A stretch of 64,000 nt of DNA from positions 1 through 64,000 of the forward strand of contig CAZYAO010000009.1 of assembly GCA_964645715.1 (NCBI GenBank). Reading direction: 5' to 3'. Within the stretch, counting starts at the first letter, position 1. Each line of letters begins with the position of its first letter. The DNA is from JAUMBM01 sp964645715 (GTDB lineage Bacteria > Bacteroidota > Bacteroidia > Chitinophagales > Saprospiraceae). Below the pieces are notes generated by a model that was not told where the DNA came from, made no database searches, and saw nothing but the letters and a program-made list of their open reading frames with translations. Below, piece by piece: positions 8,277 to 17,392 of the stretch. The translations under genes were made by a program, and so were the position numbers.

Positions 8277-9362
8277 CTACAACTTGATCGTACGCAATAT
8301 GTGCTCCAGCTTTTGCATATCATTGCGTTTTTCTTCCCCCGGTGCATGCAGGAAGCCGTCGATAAACAGCAACTCTGCCTTCTGTGGATTGTATATCAGG
8401 TAGCTGATGAAAGCTCCGCCCATGAAATCATTCTCAATCTCCCAGATACCCCTTGCTTCCAGGGCATACTGACCACTGAGGGTCACCTGCTCCACAAACA
8501 TGGGCAAATCCCAGTCATTGACGCGCATATAGGTGTTGGGCAAAGTAGAAGATACATACTTGCGACCCAGACTGTCACGAATCGCTTTGATCCCTTCCTT
8601 GCTCAGCTGCGACTGGCTGCGGTACGGCAGGCGATAAAGCATGATGTTGTTGCTGGCTACGTCCGTTTCGAGCCGCAGCCACATGAAATTGTCCTGATTG
8701 GTTGCTTTCACAAAACCCTTGGGGATGCGCATGGATACGCCCATGGAAGCCCTTATCTCCTCCTGTAGCTGCCCGCTTTCCCCGCCAAAATAAGCCGTAG
8801 CATCAATACGCTCAGCGTCAGCTTCATTGAACCGCTTGCGAACCGCCGGAAAGCTGGCAATGAGGTTGGTGATGAGATCGGTCTGCTTGTAGGCGTACAT
8901 ATAAATGAGCAACTGTCCTTTTGCCCATTTGTCGCGACCAGCGGTAGTACCAAATCCCGACCCGCTGCGCGCCTCTTCCCGCTTCTCTTCGGCAATGTCC
9001 GCCCGCACCATGGCTGCCGTAGCAGAAAACTCATCCGACAAGTCCGCAACTACCAGATAATTGCGCAACTCCTTCTTCACAGGCGCTTTGGCCAATTGCT
9101 CAGGGGTGACGTGATAAAGATCAAAAACCGGCTCCGGCTGCGGTAAAATCAGGTAAGCTGAGCTGTAATAGAAACGTATAGAGTCACCAACAGGCCCCAT
9201 CCAAAGGCTGCTGTCGGCAACAACCATGACCTGATTGATCTTGCCATAGGCCGTGGGCGTCGGCGCCAGACTTTTTTGTACTTCCGAACCACAGGAAAGG
9301 CTCAGCCAACCCAAGGCTACAACAGCTACCCAAGCAACAATTCTGACCACGTGATGGCGCAT
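8277..9362 (-). CDS. DUF4837 family lipoprotein
   Basis: The frame is open far upstream, but the ATG at 9362 gives a proper lipoprotein signal: MRHHVVRIVAWVAVVALGW, then LSLSC, with lipidation Cys near residue 24. The mature part is 'KINQVMVVADSSLWMGPVGD..', the start typical of DUF4837. This is a Bacteroidota-specific family of about 350 residues and unknown function. The rest alternates beta strands and amphipathic helices and has no membrane span. It lies downstream of moxR on the same strand with about 200 bp between them. The longer N-terminus to 9584 is Ala/Cys-rich and unlikely to be translated. Confidence 0.8.
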   Translation of the reverse strand: MRHHVVRIVAWVAVVALGWLSLSCGSEVQKSLAPTPTAYGKINQVMVVADSSLWMGPVGDSIRFYYSSAYLILPQPEPVFDLYHVTPEQLAKAPVKKELRNYLVVADLSDEFSATAAMVRADIAEEKREEARSGSGFGTTAGRDKWAKGQLLIYMYAYKQTDLITNLIASFPAVRKRFNEADAERIDATAYFGGESGQLQEEIRASMGVSMRIPKGFVKATNQDNFMWLRLETDVASNNIMLYRLPYRSQSQLSKEGIKAIRDSLGRKYVSSTLPNTYMRVNDWDLPMFVEQVTLSGQYALEARGIWEIENDFMGGAFISYLIYNPQKAELLFIDGFLHAPGEEKRNDMQKLEHILRTIKL

Positions 9363-9567
9363 GACAATGTATTTATAGACCTTACAAAGAATCCCGAGCA
9401 GTACAGCAGTCCGCACATGCAGGCAAGCTGAGGGCCGTAAGCGCATCGCTGCTGCAGCCCGCAAACGCGCCGCCAACGCCGCCAACGCACCTGCAGGCAC
9501 GCTGCTACAGCTTACAGATGATACTTTGCCCGCTTTTGGCGCACCGCCACAAAACAAGTACGCGCTA

Positions 9568-10572
9568 TTACAACAATCCCTCAATCACTTTTTCCTCCGT
9601 CACGCCTTCTGCCTCCGCCTTGTAGTTGCGCACGATGCGGTGCCGCAATACATAGCGGGCAATGGCCTGTACGTCTTCGATATCAGGCGAATATTTGCCG
9701 GAAATGGCTGCATGGCACTTAGCACCCAGCACCAGATACTGCGAAGCACGCGGACCTGCCCCCCAAGCTATGTAATCGTTGACAGCCTGGGTAGCCCGAG
9801 CCGTGTTGGGGCGTGTCTTTGTCGCCAGTCCAACCGCATACTCCAGCACATTGTCGGAGATAGGAATCTTGCGCACCAATTGCTGGAAAAACAGGATGTC
9901 AGCACTGCTGAGCACATGCTTTAGCGCCTGCTTCTCATTGGAAGTAGTACTCTTCACCACCCGGATTTCCTCCTCGTAAGACGGATAATCCAAAGGAATG
10001 TTGAACATGAAGCGGTCGAGCTGCGCTTCGGGCAGTGGGTAGGTACCCTCTTGCTCGATGGGGTTTTGGGTTGCCAGCACGAAGAAAGGCGCCGGCAGGC
10101 TGTGCCGCTCGCCCGAGACTGTCACACAACGCTCCTGCATGGCCTCCAGCAAGGCAGCCTGCGTCTTGGGCGGCGTACGGTTGATCTCGTCCGCCAGTAC
10201 GATGTTGGCAAACAAAGGGCCGCGATTGAACCTAAACTGCCTGTTTTCATCCAGGATTTCGGAGCCCGTAATGTCTGAGGGCATAAGGTCGGGTGTAAAC
10301 TGGATACGCTTGAAGTCAAGATCAAGCACCTCGGCGATGGTACTGACCAGCAGTGTCTTTGCCAGGCCGGGAACCCCCACCAGCAAGCTGTGTCCATTGC
10401 TAAACAGCGAAATGATCACCGTCTTGACAACCTCGTCCTGGCCGACGATGATTTTGCCGATTTCTTTGGTAAGGTCGCGGTACGATTGGGCGAGCGCGTC
10501 AACAGCTGCTACGTCAGAGGAATATTCGTGTTTTGCCATCAGAATAGTTAATTTTTCACGTTGATTGTTCAC
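9568..10572 (-). CDS. MoxR family AAA+ ATPase
   Basis: A 334-residue MoxR-type AAA+ ATPase. The Walker A is GVPGLAKT and the Walker B is NIVLADEINRTPPKTQAALLEAMQE. Sensor 1 is in FVLATQNPIEQEGTYPLPEAQLDRF and the C-terminal lid domain follows. MoxR proteins act as chaperones that insert metals or activate partner complexes, often with VWA/DUF58 proteins encoded next to them; no such partner gene is visible here. The start may be the ATG at 10572 or the one at 10539 (MAKHEYSS). Confidence 0.93.
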   Translation of the reverse strand: MNNQREKLTILMAKHEYSSDVAAVDALAQSYRDLTKEIGKIIVGQDEVVKTVIISLFSNGHSLLVGVPGLAKTLLVSTIAEVLDLDFKRIQFTPDLMPSDITGSEILDENRQFRFNRGPLFANIVLADEINRTPPKTQAALLEAMQERCVTVSGERHSLPAPFFVLATQNPIEQEGTYPLPEAQLDRFMFNIPLDYPSYEEEIRVVKSTTSNEKQALKHVLSSADILFFQQLVRKIPISDNVLEYAVGLATKTRPNTARATQAVNDYIAWGAGPRASQYLVLGAKCHAAISGKYSPDIEDVQAIARYVLRHRIVRNYKAEAEGVTEEKVIEGLL

Positions 10573-10668
10573 TTGGTAACCAAAGCGGCTGCAATTTCTG
10601 AATTTTTTCAGAAACCCGCCCGATTAGTTTACCTGCACAAACAGCTGCGACACAAAAAATGAGGTACA

Positions 10669-10733
10669 GCTGCAGCCCGGCCGAGCCGGCTGCAGCCGTG
10701 TGTTGCTTTTTTTAAAAAATAACCCCGCGCGGG
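10669..10733 (-). terminator. Hairpin pair after the superoxide dismutase gene
   Basis: A 9-bp GC-rich stem with GCTGCAGCC arms (10669-10677 with 10688-10696), preceded on the minus strand by a short CCCGCGCGGG palindrome (10724-10733). Reading the minus strand from the sod gene, T-rich segments follow each. This is the probable sod terminator. Confidence 0.55.
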
Positions 10734-10746
10734 CAGCCAGTCGCCC

Positions 10747-11379
10747 TTAGAAATTGGAACGGCCAGGATTGGCTGCATTGAAGCGCTTGGTCACCTCGTG
10801 CCAGTTGACTATATTGAAGAAAGCCTCCACATAGTCATTGCGGCGATTTTGGTAATTGAGGTAGTAAGCGTGCTCCCACACATCGAGCCCCAGAATAGGC
10901 GTGCCCTGCTTGTCGGCCACATCCATCAGCGGATTGTCCTGGTTGGCGGTAGAAGTGACAAACAGGTGGTCGTTGTCGTCGACACAAAGCCAGGCCCAGC
11001 CAGAACCGAAGCGCGTCATGGCAGCCTGGGTAAACAACTTGCGGAACTCGTCGTAAGAGCCGAAGTCACGCTCAATAGCCTTGTCGATATTCATGCGGGC
11101 ACTGGGCTCCCCGCCCCCTACAGGAGACATGATTTCCCAAAAAAGATTGTGGTTGTAGAAGCCGCCACCATTGTTGCGGACTGCGGGGGCGTATTGGGAT
11201 ATGTTGGCCAGGATCTCTTCGATGCGCATGCCCTCCAACGCTGTGCCGGCGATTGCGGCATTGAGGTTGTTGGTATACGCTGCGTGGTGCTTGGTATGGT
11301 GAATTTCCATCGTGCGCGCATCCACATAGGGCTCCAGCGCATCATAGCCGTATGGAAGTTCCGGAAGTTGAAAAGCCAT
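10747..11379 (-). CDS. Superoxide dismutase, Fe/Mn type
   Basis: A 210-residue Fe/Mn superoxide dismutase with all four metal ligands in place: His in MEIHHTKHHAAYT, His in GGGFYNHNLFW, and Asp and His in LDVWEHAYYL. The signature DVWEHAYY is intact. The sequence alone does not settle Mn against Fe; the GSGWAWL segment is common to both. The ATG at 11379 (MAFQLPELPYGYDAL) is the family start, although the frame is open to 11493. There is no signal peptide, so it is cytosolic. It is divergent from the acyltransferase gene. Confidence 0.95.
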   Translation of the reverse strand: MAFQLPELPYGYDALEPYVDARTMEIHHTKHHAAYTNNLNAAIAGTALEGMRIEEILANISQYAPAVRNNGGGFYNHNLFWEIMSPVGGGEPSARMNIDKAIERDFGSYDEFRKLFTQAAMTRFGSGWAWLCVDDNDHLFVTSTANQDNPLMDVADKQGTPILGLDVWEHAYYLNYQNRRNDYVEAFFNIVNWHEVTKRFNAANPGRSNF

Positions 11380-11524
11380 AATATTTGGTTTATATAATTG
11401 ATAATCAAAATACATGCTGCAGATTGACTGCCCAAACAGTCGCTTGTCGAAGAACGACTGTTCGCCCAAGGGGGGTATACAGAAACCCCACAAAAGATAT
11501 ACTTTTTAACAGCAACCGCGATAA

Positions 11525-11555
11525 TTTGTTTAGCTGTGGCAAAATCATACATTTG
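11525..11555 (+). promoter_or_regulatory. Bacteroidota-type promoter (TTTG-N19-TACATTTG)
   Basis: A TTTG at 11525-11528 and TACATTTG at 11548-11555 are separated by exactly 19 nt. This matches the -33/-7 consensus TTTG-N19-TAnnTTTG known from Bacteroidota. Transcription would start near 11562, a few bases before the acyltransferase gene. Confidence 0.7.
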
Positions 11556-11576
11556 TAAAAAAATGTCCCGGCTACC

Positions 11577-12866
11577 TTGAAGATACTGTACCAATTGCTA
11601 AAAATTATCATGCGGCTGAGCCTCCGGCTTTTTTACCCGCACATTCGCATTCATGCTGCAGAACGACTCTCCCTGCGCGGGCCCACCATCCTGGTGAGCA
11701 ATCACCCCAATACGCTCATGGATGCCCTGATTGTGGCTTCGCTGGTAGACCGGCAGGTATTTTTTCTGGCCAATGCAAGCATGTTTCGCTACCGGTTTAC
11801 CCGCTGGTTTTTTTCCCAAACCTGGAGCATTCCTATCAAGCGCAGCACCGACGACACCGGCAGGCAGGTCATCAACAACGAAGACAGCTTTGCTATGTGC
11901 TATGAGCACCTCGCCAAAGGCGGCAATCTCTTTATAGCAGCCGAGGGCGGCAGCCTTCAGCTGCGCCGGCTGCACTCGCTGCGCACAGGTACGGCGCGCA
12001 TAGCGCTGGAGACAGAAAAACAACACAGCTACCGCCTTGGCGTGAACATTTTGCCGGTAGGCCTCAACTACCAGCGGCCGCGGCGCAGCGGCGCGGGCCT
12101 GGTCGTGGAGGTAGGGCAGCCCCTGCGGGCTAGTGACTGGCGCCATTGGTATGAAAAAGATCCGCAGGATGCCGTCCGCTCACTCACGGGCGTGCTGGAA
12201 GCGCAGCTCGAGCAGCTTATCTATCTGCATGCCGAGGACGACGAGCAGGACATCATGCTCTACCGGCTCGAAAATATGATCCAAAGCCAGCAACCGCTGG
12301 CGCTTGAGCCCTACCTGCTGCGCTCCCGCAAGCTGCTGGGGCAGCTGCAGCAGCTGCGGCTGCAGTCGCCCGACCGCTACCGACAGCTGGAAGAGGCGCT
12401 GAATGCCTACAGCCAGCAGCGCAAAGATACCAAGCAGCATGATCTCGGGATTGCTTACAGCGACCGTCCCGTCCCCTGGCTGCTGCTACTGCTCGGGTTT
12501 GTCCCCTGGCTGTGGGGCTGGTTCAACCACCTCATCGCCTACCAGCTGCCACGGCTGGCGTGGCGGTACAGCGGTTTGTATCCCACTTACGCAGCTACCT
12601 TCAAGCTCAGCCTGGGTTTGTTGCTCACTTTCCCGCTGGGCTACGGCCTGCAGTACTACCTCGCCAGCCGCTGGCTGGCTGCTCCCTGGCCGTGGATATA
12701 CCTGCTGAGTCTGCCTGTTTTTGGCATTCTGGGGTATTGGTATGCCTCCTTCGCCCGCCCTTACTGCTACGCCTGGCGCTTCAGGCGCTGGCAGCGGACA
12801 TCGCCGGCGGCGGCGCAGTCGCTGCTTCGCCTGCGGCAAAGCATTTTGGCACATACAAGCCCGTGA
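11577..12866 (+). CDS. 1-acyl-glycerol-3-phosphate acyltransferase-like (PlsC-like) membrane protein
   Basis: The N-terminal half is a PlsC-like acyltransferase: a variant NHPNTLMDALIV motif in place of NHxxxxD, then FSQTWSIPIKRS and FIAAEGGSLQLRRLHSLRTG (the FPEGxR equivalent is altered). The C-terminal 150 residues contain three or four membrane helices, including WLLLLLGFVPWLWGWFN and FKLSLGLLLTFPLGYGLQYYL. Such fusions are common in Bacteroidota and probably work in phospholipid or surface-lipid synthesis. The start is uncertain: a TTG at 11577 gives the usual N-terminus (MKILYQLLKIIMRL), while the ATG at 11610 gives a shorter one. A 5-codon ORF (11563-11580) overlaps the TTG. Confidence 0.8.
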   Translation: MKILYQLLKIIMRLSLRLFYPHIRIHAAERLSLRGPTILVSNHPNTLMDALIVASLVDRQVFFLANASMFRYRFTRWFFSQTWSIPIKRSTDDTGRQVINNEDSFAMCYEHLAKGGNLFIAAEGGSLQLRRLHSLRTGTARIALETEKQHSYRLGVNILPVGLNYQRPRRSGAGLVVEVGQPLRASDWRHWYEKDPQDAVRSLTGVLEAQLEQLIYLHAEDDEQDIMLYRLENMIQSQQPLALEPYLLRSRKLLGQLQQLRLQSPDRYRQLEEALNAYSQQRKDTKQHDLGIAYSDRPVPWLLLLLGFVPWLWGWFNHLIAYQLPRLAWRYSGLYPTYAATFKLSLGLLLTFPLGYGLQYYLASRWLAAPWPWIYLLSLPVFGILGYWYASFARPYCYAWRFRRWQRTSPAAAQSLLRLRQSILAHTSP

Positions 12867-12882
12867 TGTATCTTTACCCTGC

Positions 12883-12914
12883 ATTGTCGGCCGTCTGCGC
12901 AGGCGGCCGACAAT
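12883..12914 (+). terminator. Near-perfect palindrome downstream of the acyltransferase gene
   Basis: Arms 12883-12893 (ATTGTCGGCCG) and 12904-12914 are perfect complements, and the intervening TCTGCGCAGG can extend the stem with one G-U pair. A second weak stem and a run of ten T at about 12955-12964 follow. Confidence 0.6.
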
Positions 12915-13035
12915 ACTTTCAAAAAGCCCAAGAGGGCGGCTGCCCCTTCAGGTGTTTTTTTTTTAAAAAAAATTCCTCGCGCGCAGCGAAAAGCTGCCAG
13001 CCCGAGCCTTTTTTTCAGCTTTTAAAAAAAGTACC

Positions 13036-14829
13036 ATGCTGACCATACCCGAGCGGCTGGCCGCTCTCCGCCACGAAATGCAGCAGCACGGCTTCGCCGC
13101 CTGCCTCATCCTGAGCGCTGACCCCCACCAGAGCGAGTACCTGCCGGAGCACTGGCAGGCACGACAGTGGCTGTCGGGCTTTTCCGGCTCCGCCGGCACC
13201 CTGGTTGTGACGCCTACTTTTGCCGGCCTGTGGACCGATGCCCGCTATTTTCTGCAGGCCGAGCAGCAACTGCAGGCTACGGGCATACAGCTCCAAAAAC
13301 TGAGTGTGCCGCATACGCCGGAGTATGTAGACTGGCTGCAACAGCAGCTGGCTGAAGGCGATGTGCTGAGTGTTGATGGTGCTTCCTTGTCGCTGGCGCT
13401 GGCGCGGCTCCTTCGCAAAAAATTGTCTGCCAAAAATATACAGCTGGATACCCGCTTCGATCTCGTCGATGCCATTTGGCACGACCGGCCGCCCCGGCCC
13501 GCTACGCCTATCTTCAGCTTCCCCGACCAGTTTGCCGGACAGTCGCGCCGCGACAAGCTGGCGCAGCTGCGCCATCAGCTGCACCTCCACCAGGCGGATT
13601 ATCTGCTCGTCAATGCACTCGATGATATTGCCTGGACGCTCAATATACGAGCTTCTGATGTGGCCTGCAACCCCTTCTGTGTCAGCTTTTTGGTTGTCGG
13701 AAAAAAGGAGATCCGCTGGTGGGTAGGCAGCGAGCGGCTAACGGATCCGCTGCGCGCACAGCTGGCAGCCGACGGGGTAGCGCCAGGCGACTATGACCAG
13801 CTTGGCAGCTGGCTGGCGGCGCTGCCCGAAAATGTGCAGGTGCTGGTCGATCCTGCTACCATCAGTACAAGGCTTTATGAAACCCTCGGCCGCAGCCGCA
13901 GCATCGAACTCAGTAGCCCGGTCGCTGCCATGAAGGCTATCAAAAACCGAACGGAACTGAGTCACCTGCGACAGGCTATGCGCAAAGATGGCTGCGCGCT
14001 GCTGCGTCTATATCGCTGGCTGGAAGGCCGCATGCCGGCTGATCCGCCCACAGAGGCGGAGATTGCGCTGCAGCTCGATACCTTCCGCCGCGAACAGGGA
14101 GACTACTATGGCAGTAGCTTCGATGCCATCGTAGGCTATGGCGCCAATGGCGCCATCATCCACTATAAGCCGGAGGAAGCCAGCTGTGCACGCCTCAAGC
14201 CGGAGGGGCTGCTGCTGCTCGACTCCGGCGGCCAGTACTTGCAGGGTACGACTGACATCACGCGGACCACGGCGCTTGGCGAGCCTACACTGCCGCAAAA
14301 ATTGCATTACACGCTGGTCCTGAAGGGGCATATCGCCCTCGCTACCGCGCTTTTCCCGCTGGGCACCGGCGGCGCGCAGCTCGATACGCTGGCGCGCCAG
14401 CCGCTATGGGCGCATGGGCTCAACTATGGCCACGGCACGGGCCATGGGGTGGGCTTTTTCCTGGGCGTGCACGAAGGGCCGCAGCGCATTGCCGCCAACG
14501 CGGCAGCGCCCGGCTGCCAGCTGCCGCTGCAGCCGGGTATGCTCACCAGCAATGAGCCCGGTTTGTATATCGAGGGCGCCTACGGTATCCGCCTCGAAAA
14601 TCTCATCTTGTGTGTCGAACGGGTCAACAACGCTTTCGGCCAGTTTCTGTCTTTTGAGACGCTCACTCTCTTCCCTTTCGACAGGAAGCTGATCGATGTC
14701 TCCTTGCTCACCGCCGCCGAAATGCAATGGCTCGATGACTATCACCAGCGCGTGCTGGAGACGCTGTCGCCTATGCTGACAGAAGCCGAGCAGCACTGGC
14801 TGGCCGAGCAGTGCCGCCCATTGGTGTAG
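13036..14829 (+). CDS. Aminopeptidase P family protein (M24 metallopeptidase)
   Basis: A 597-residue long-form aminopeptidase P with two creatinase/prolidase N-terminal domains (about 1-310) and a C-terminal M24 domain. The five metal ligands are visible: Asp in LLLDSGGQYLQGTTDITRT (two Asp), His in HGTGHGVGFF, Glu in TSNEPGLY and Glu in GIRLENL. It removes an N-terminal residue before proline. There is no signal peptide. It lies downstream of the acyltransferase gene and convergent to ftcD, with a shared bidirectional terminator between them. Confidence 0.93.
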   Translation: MLTIPERLAALRHEMQQHGFAACLILSADPHQSEYLPEHWQARQWLSGFSGSAGTLVVTPTFAGLWTDARYFLQAEQQLQATGIQLQKLSVPHTPEYVDWLQQQLAEGDVLSVDGASLSLALARLLRKKLSAKNIQLDTRFDLVDAIWHDRPPRPATPIFSFPDQFAGQSRRDKLAQLRHQLHLHQADYLLVNALDDIAWTLNIRASDVACNPFCVSFLVVGKKEIRWWVGSERLTDPLRAQLAADGVAPGDYDQLGSWLAALPENVQVLVDPATISTRLYETLGRSRSIELSSPVAAMKAIKNRTELSHLRQAMRKDGCALLRLYRWLEGRMPADPPTEAEIALQLDTFRREQGDYYGSSFDAIVGYGANGAIIHYKPEEASCARLKPEGLLLLDSGGQYLQGTTDITRTTALGEPTLPQKLHYTLVLKGHIALATALFPLGTGGAQLDTLARQPLWAHGLNYGHGTGHGVGFFLGVHEGPQRIAANAAAPGCQLPLQPGMLTSNEPGLYIEGAYGIRLENLILCVERVNNAFGQFLSFETLTLFPFDRKLIDVSLLTAAEMQWLDDYHQRVLETLSPMLTEAEQHWLAEQCRPLV

Positions 14830-14834
14830 GGGAT

Positions 14835-14875
14835 AAAAAAAAGCTGCCGGCACCTGCGTGCGGCAGCTTTTTTTT
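14835..14875. terminator. Bidirectional terminator between pepP-like gene and ftcD
   Basis: Perfect 15-bp arms, 14835-14849 and 14861-14875. The stem begins with eight A and ends with eight T around a GCTGCCG core. Because the A- and T-tracts are part of the stem, it can end transcripts from both convergent genes. Confidence 0.9.
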
Positions 14876-14888
14876 GGCAACATACACA

Positions 14889-16568
14889 TCACCACTTGAT
14901 GAGGCCCAGTATTTCCTTTTCAGCAGCATCGGCCGCATCAATCATCTGCTGGCCGCGCCCCAGCAGGTCGTTGACAAAATCGGTATCCTCTATAGAGCCG
15001 GTATTGATTTTTACATTGAGAAAAGCGCCATGCGCAGCCGCCCGGGCGCAAAGGGCGCCTACGGCGGCGTCCGAGGCCGAAGCGGCCAGCCCGTTGACAA
15101 TCATTTCTCGGCACAAAGGAAAGACCTCCATGACCAGCTCAAGGGTGCGGAAAGGCGTGAGCGTGGCAGATTTGGTCGCTTCCTGTATGGCCTGCTTACG
15201 GATAGCCTTCTCCTCCGCCGATTCCTTCGGCAGCCGCATGGCTACCATGACCTGCTCGAATGCGGTGGTGTCATCATCCACGAGGCGCAATAGTTCGTCT
15301 TTGATGTGCTGCCCCCGCTCCGCCCACTCGCTAAAGTAGGCCCAGCGGTCGTCCCAGCCGCGCTTATGGCTGCTGATATTGGCTACCATGGCGCCCAGAC
15401 TGGCGCCCAGGGCGCCCATGTAGGCACTTATGGAGCCGCCGCCGGGGGCGGGGCTCTCAGCAGCGGTTTCGTTGGCAAACTGCCGCAGGCTCATGGCCAC
15501 CAGCCGGCGCTTCTCGCTTGCCCGCAGCTTGTATTCAATGATTTTTTGTTGTGGGTCAAAAGGCCCCAGCTCGTCGAGGCCCATGGATTTGACGGCAATT
15601 TTGATGAGCTCTTCCTCACTCACGCCCAGCGAACGCTGCTGCAACCCCAGGTAGTAGCGGCCGGCATCCAGCATCACCGACAGTGGCACCAGTCCCACCA
15701 GTTCTGAGCCGGTCACCCGCAGACCACGCGCTTCGGCGCTCTTGCGGCAGGCTTCATAGGCCTCGTGCAGGGCTGTCTGGCGGATGTCGGTTATGTTCAT
15801 GCTCACCTGTGCAACACCATATTCTTCGATAAACCAGCCAATGGCTTTTACGCCCTTGCACATGCCCGCCGAGCGCAGCGGCTCTCCCTGGGCATCGGTG
15901 AGTACCTTGCCCGTGACCGGGTTCCCTTCGCGCAGCACGCGCCCTTTCTCGCGTACATCAAAGGCAACGGAGTTGGCACGCCGCTCGGAGGTTGTATTGA
16001 GGTTTACGTTGTAGGCCACCAAAAAATCGCGGGCACCGATGACGGTTGCACCGGCTGTAGGATTAAAAACTGCCGGCCCAAAGTCGGGCTGCCAGTCGGC
16101 TTGCTTCATTTTTTCGGCCAGCCCTTCGTATTCGCCTGCGCGGATGGTTGCCAGGTTCTTGCGCTCCGGCCGGCTGGCAGCGGCTTCGTACAGGTAAACC
16201 GGTATCCCCAGTTCCCTGCCTACCCGCTCGCCCAGGCGCCGCGCCCATTCGGCTGTCTCCTCCAGCGTTATACCGCTCACCGGGATCAGCGGGCATACAT
16301 CCGTGGCGCCCATGCGCGGGTGCTCGCCCTTGTGCTTGCGCATATCAATGCGGGCCGCCGCTTGCTTGATTCCTTGAAAAGCGGCTTCTATGACGGCCTC
16401 CGGGCCGCCCACAAAGGTGACTACCGTCCGGTGGGTGGCCTTGCCCGGGTCTACATCGAGCAGCTCTACACCCCCGACAGCGGCTATGGCATCGGTAATG
16501 GCCTGAATGACTGCCGGATCGCGGCCTTCGCTAAAGTTAGGCACACATTCGATGATGGCTTTTGACAT
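14889..16568 (-). CDS. ftcD: Bifunctional glutamate formimidoyltransferase / formimidoyl-THF cyclodeaminase
   Basis: The 559-residue protein joins the two activities. The N-terminal formiminotransferase spans about 1-330 (start MSKAIIECVPNFSEGRD, then KHKGEHPRMGATDVCPLIPV). The C-terminal cyclodeaminase spans about 355-555 (AESPAPGGGSISAYMGALGASLGAMV and GLAASASDAAVGA). It transfers the formimino group from formiminoglutamate, a product of histidine breakdown, to tetrahydrofolate and then releases ammonia. No other hut genes lie nearby. It is convergent to the M24 peptidase gene and 18 bp downstream of the alkB-like gene on the same strand, so the two may be co-transcribed. Confidence 0.95.
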   Translation of the reverse strand: MSKAIIECVPNFSEGRDPAVIQAITDAIAAVGGVELLDVDPGKATHRTVVTFVGGPEAVIEAAFQGIKQAAARIDMRKHKGEHPRMGATDVCPLIPVSGITLEETAEWARRLGERVGRELGIPVYLYEAAASRPERKNLATIRAGEYEGLAEKMKQADWQPDFGPAVFNPTAGATVIGARDFLVAYNVNLNTTSERRANSVAFDVREKGRVLREGNPVTGKVLTDAQGEPLRSAGMCKGVKAIGWFIEEYGVAQVSMNITDIRQTALHEAYEACRKSAEARGLRVTGSELVGLVPLSVMLDAGRYYLGLQQRSLGVSEEELIKIAVKSMGLDELGPFDPQQKIIEYKLRASEKRRLVAMSLRQFANETAAESPAPGGGSISAYMGALGASLGAMVANISSHKRGWDDRWAYFSEWAERGQHIKDELLRLVDDDTTAFEQVMVAMRLPKESAEEKAIRKQAIQEATKSATLTPFRTLELVMEVFPLCREMIVNGLAASASDAAVGALCARAAAHGAFLNVKINTGSIEDTDFVNDLLGRGQQMIDAADAAEKEILGLIKW

Positions 16569-16586
16569 ATTTTTGGCAATTTTTGA

Positions 16587-17324
16587 TTAGCAAATGGTCC
16601 GAAAAGTGAGGTTGATCCGCAAAGATGTGATTTTTTTCTCCTTCGGAATGGCATGCTGCCAAAAGTGCTGCATGCGCCCCCGCATGAGCAGCAGGCTGCC
16701 ATGGGTGAGGGTCAGTTCCCACTTACACTGGTGGTCGTCCTTGCGGCGCAGGAGGAAGCGGCGGCTGGCACCCAGATTGACAGAAGCAATGACGGGATTC
16801 GGCCCCAGCTCGGGCTCGTCATCTGCGTGCCAGCCCATAGAGTCCGTACCGTCGCGATACCAGTTTAACAGCACGCTGTTGAATGTGCAGCCCGTCTGTT
16901 GTTCTACAGCTTCTCTGATGCCTTGCAGAAGATCGTTCCACGGGTGTGGGTTCAGTTTGAGTCCTGAGTAGGTATACGATTTGCCTTCGTCTCCATACCA
17001 GGCCGAAAAACGGGGCACGGCTACTGTTTTTCCAAACATGCGTATGTGGTCGCGCTGCCAGCGGATGTTTTCCCAGCCTACTTGTTGCGGATCCACAGCC
17101 AGCCAGTCAGTTCCTGCCACCGGCAAGTCAGTATTGGCCAGCAAGGCCCCTATCAGGCCATCGGCCGCGGGTGCGGCCAAAAATGAAGGCACATACAGTA
17201 GGTCTGCATCCGGTAGCCGGATGCCGATGCCTCCTGTGTGTTCGTCGCGCTGCACCGCAAAACCGGGCTTATCCGGAAAGGGGGCCAGTACCGGCGGCAA
17301 GTCGAAAAGTGTAGGCTCATGCAT
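16587..17324 (-). CDS. AlkB-like 2-oxoglutarate/Fe(II) dioxygenase
   Basis: A 245-residue protein of the AlkB/ALKBH2-3 type. The HxD iron motif is in MGWHADDEPELG and the distal His is in MQHFWQHAIP. The C-terminal Arg for 2-oxoglutarate is in RINLTFR. The segment IASVNLGASRRFLLRRK is characteristic of DNA-repair AlkB homologues that act on alkylated bases in DNA or RNA. No ada or alkA gene is visible nearby. It is followed closely by ftcD and preceded by the AI-2E-type permease gene on the same strand. Confidence 0.9.
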   Translation of the reverse strand: MHEPTLFDLPPVLAPFPDKPGFAVQRDEHTGGIGIRLPDADLLYVPSFLAAPAADGLIGALLANTDLPVAGTDWLAVDPQQVGWENIRWQRDHIRMFGKTVAVPRFSAWYGDEGKSYTYSGLKLNPHPWNDLLQGIREAVEQQTGCTFNSVLLNWYRDGTDSMGWHADDEPELGPNPVIASVNLGASRRFLLRRKDDHQCKWELTLTHGSLLLMRGRMQHFWQHAIPKEKKITSLRINLTFRTIC

Positions 17325-17392
17325 AACACCTAAAGTATTGATGCCAAACGGCTCTGGCGCAGCCGCGGAAGCATGTTGTTATTCATTTTTCA

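Noticed and set aside
9362..9584. Longer N-terminus of the DUF4837 protein
   Set aside because: The added 74 residues are Ala/Cys-rich and precede a proper lipoprotein signal peptide; the start at 9362 is the sound one.
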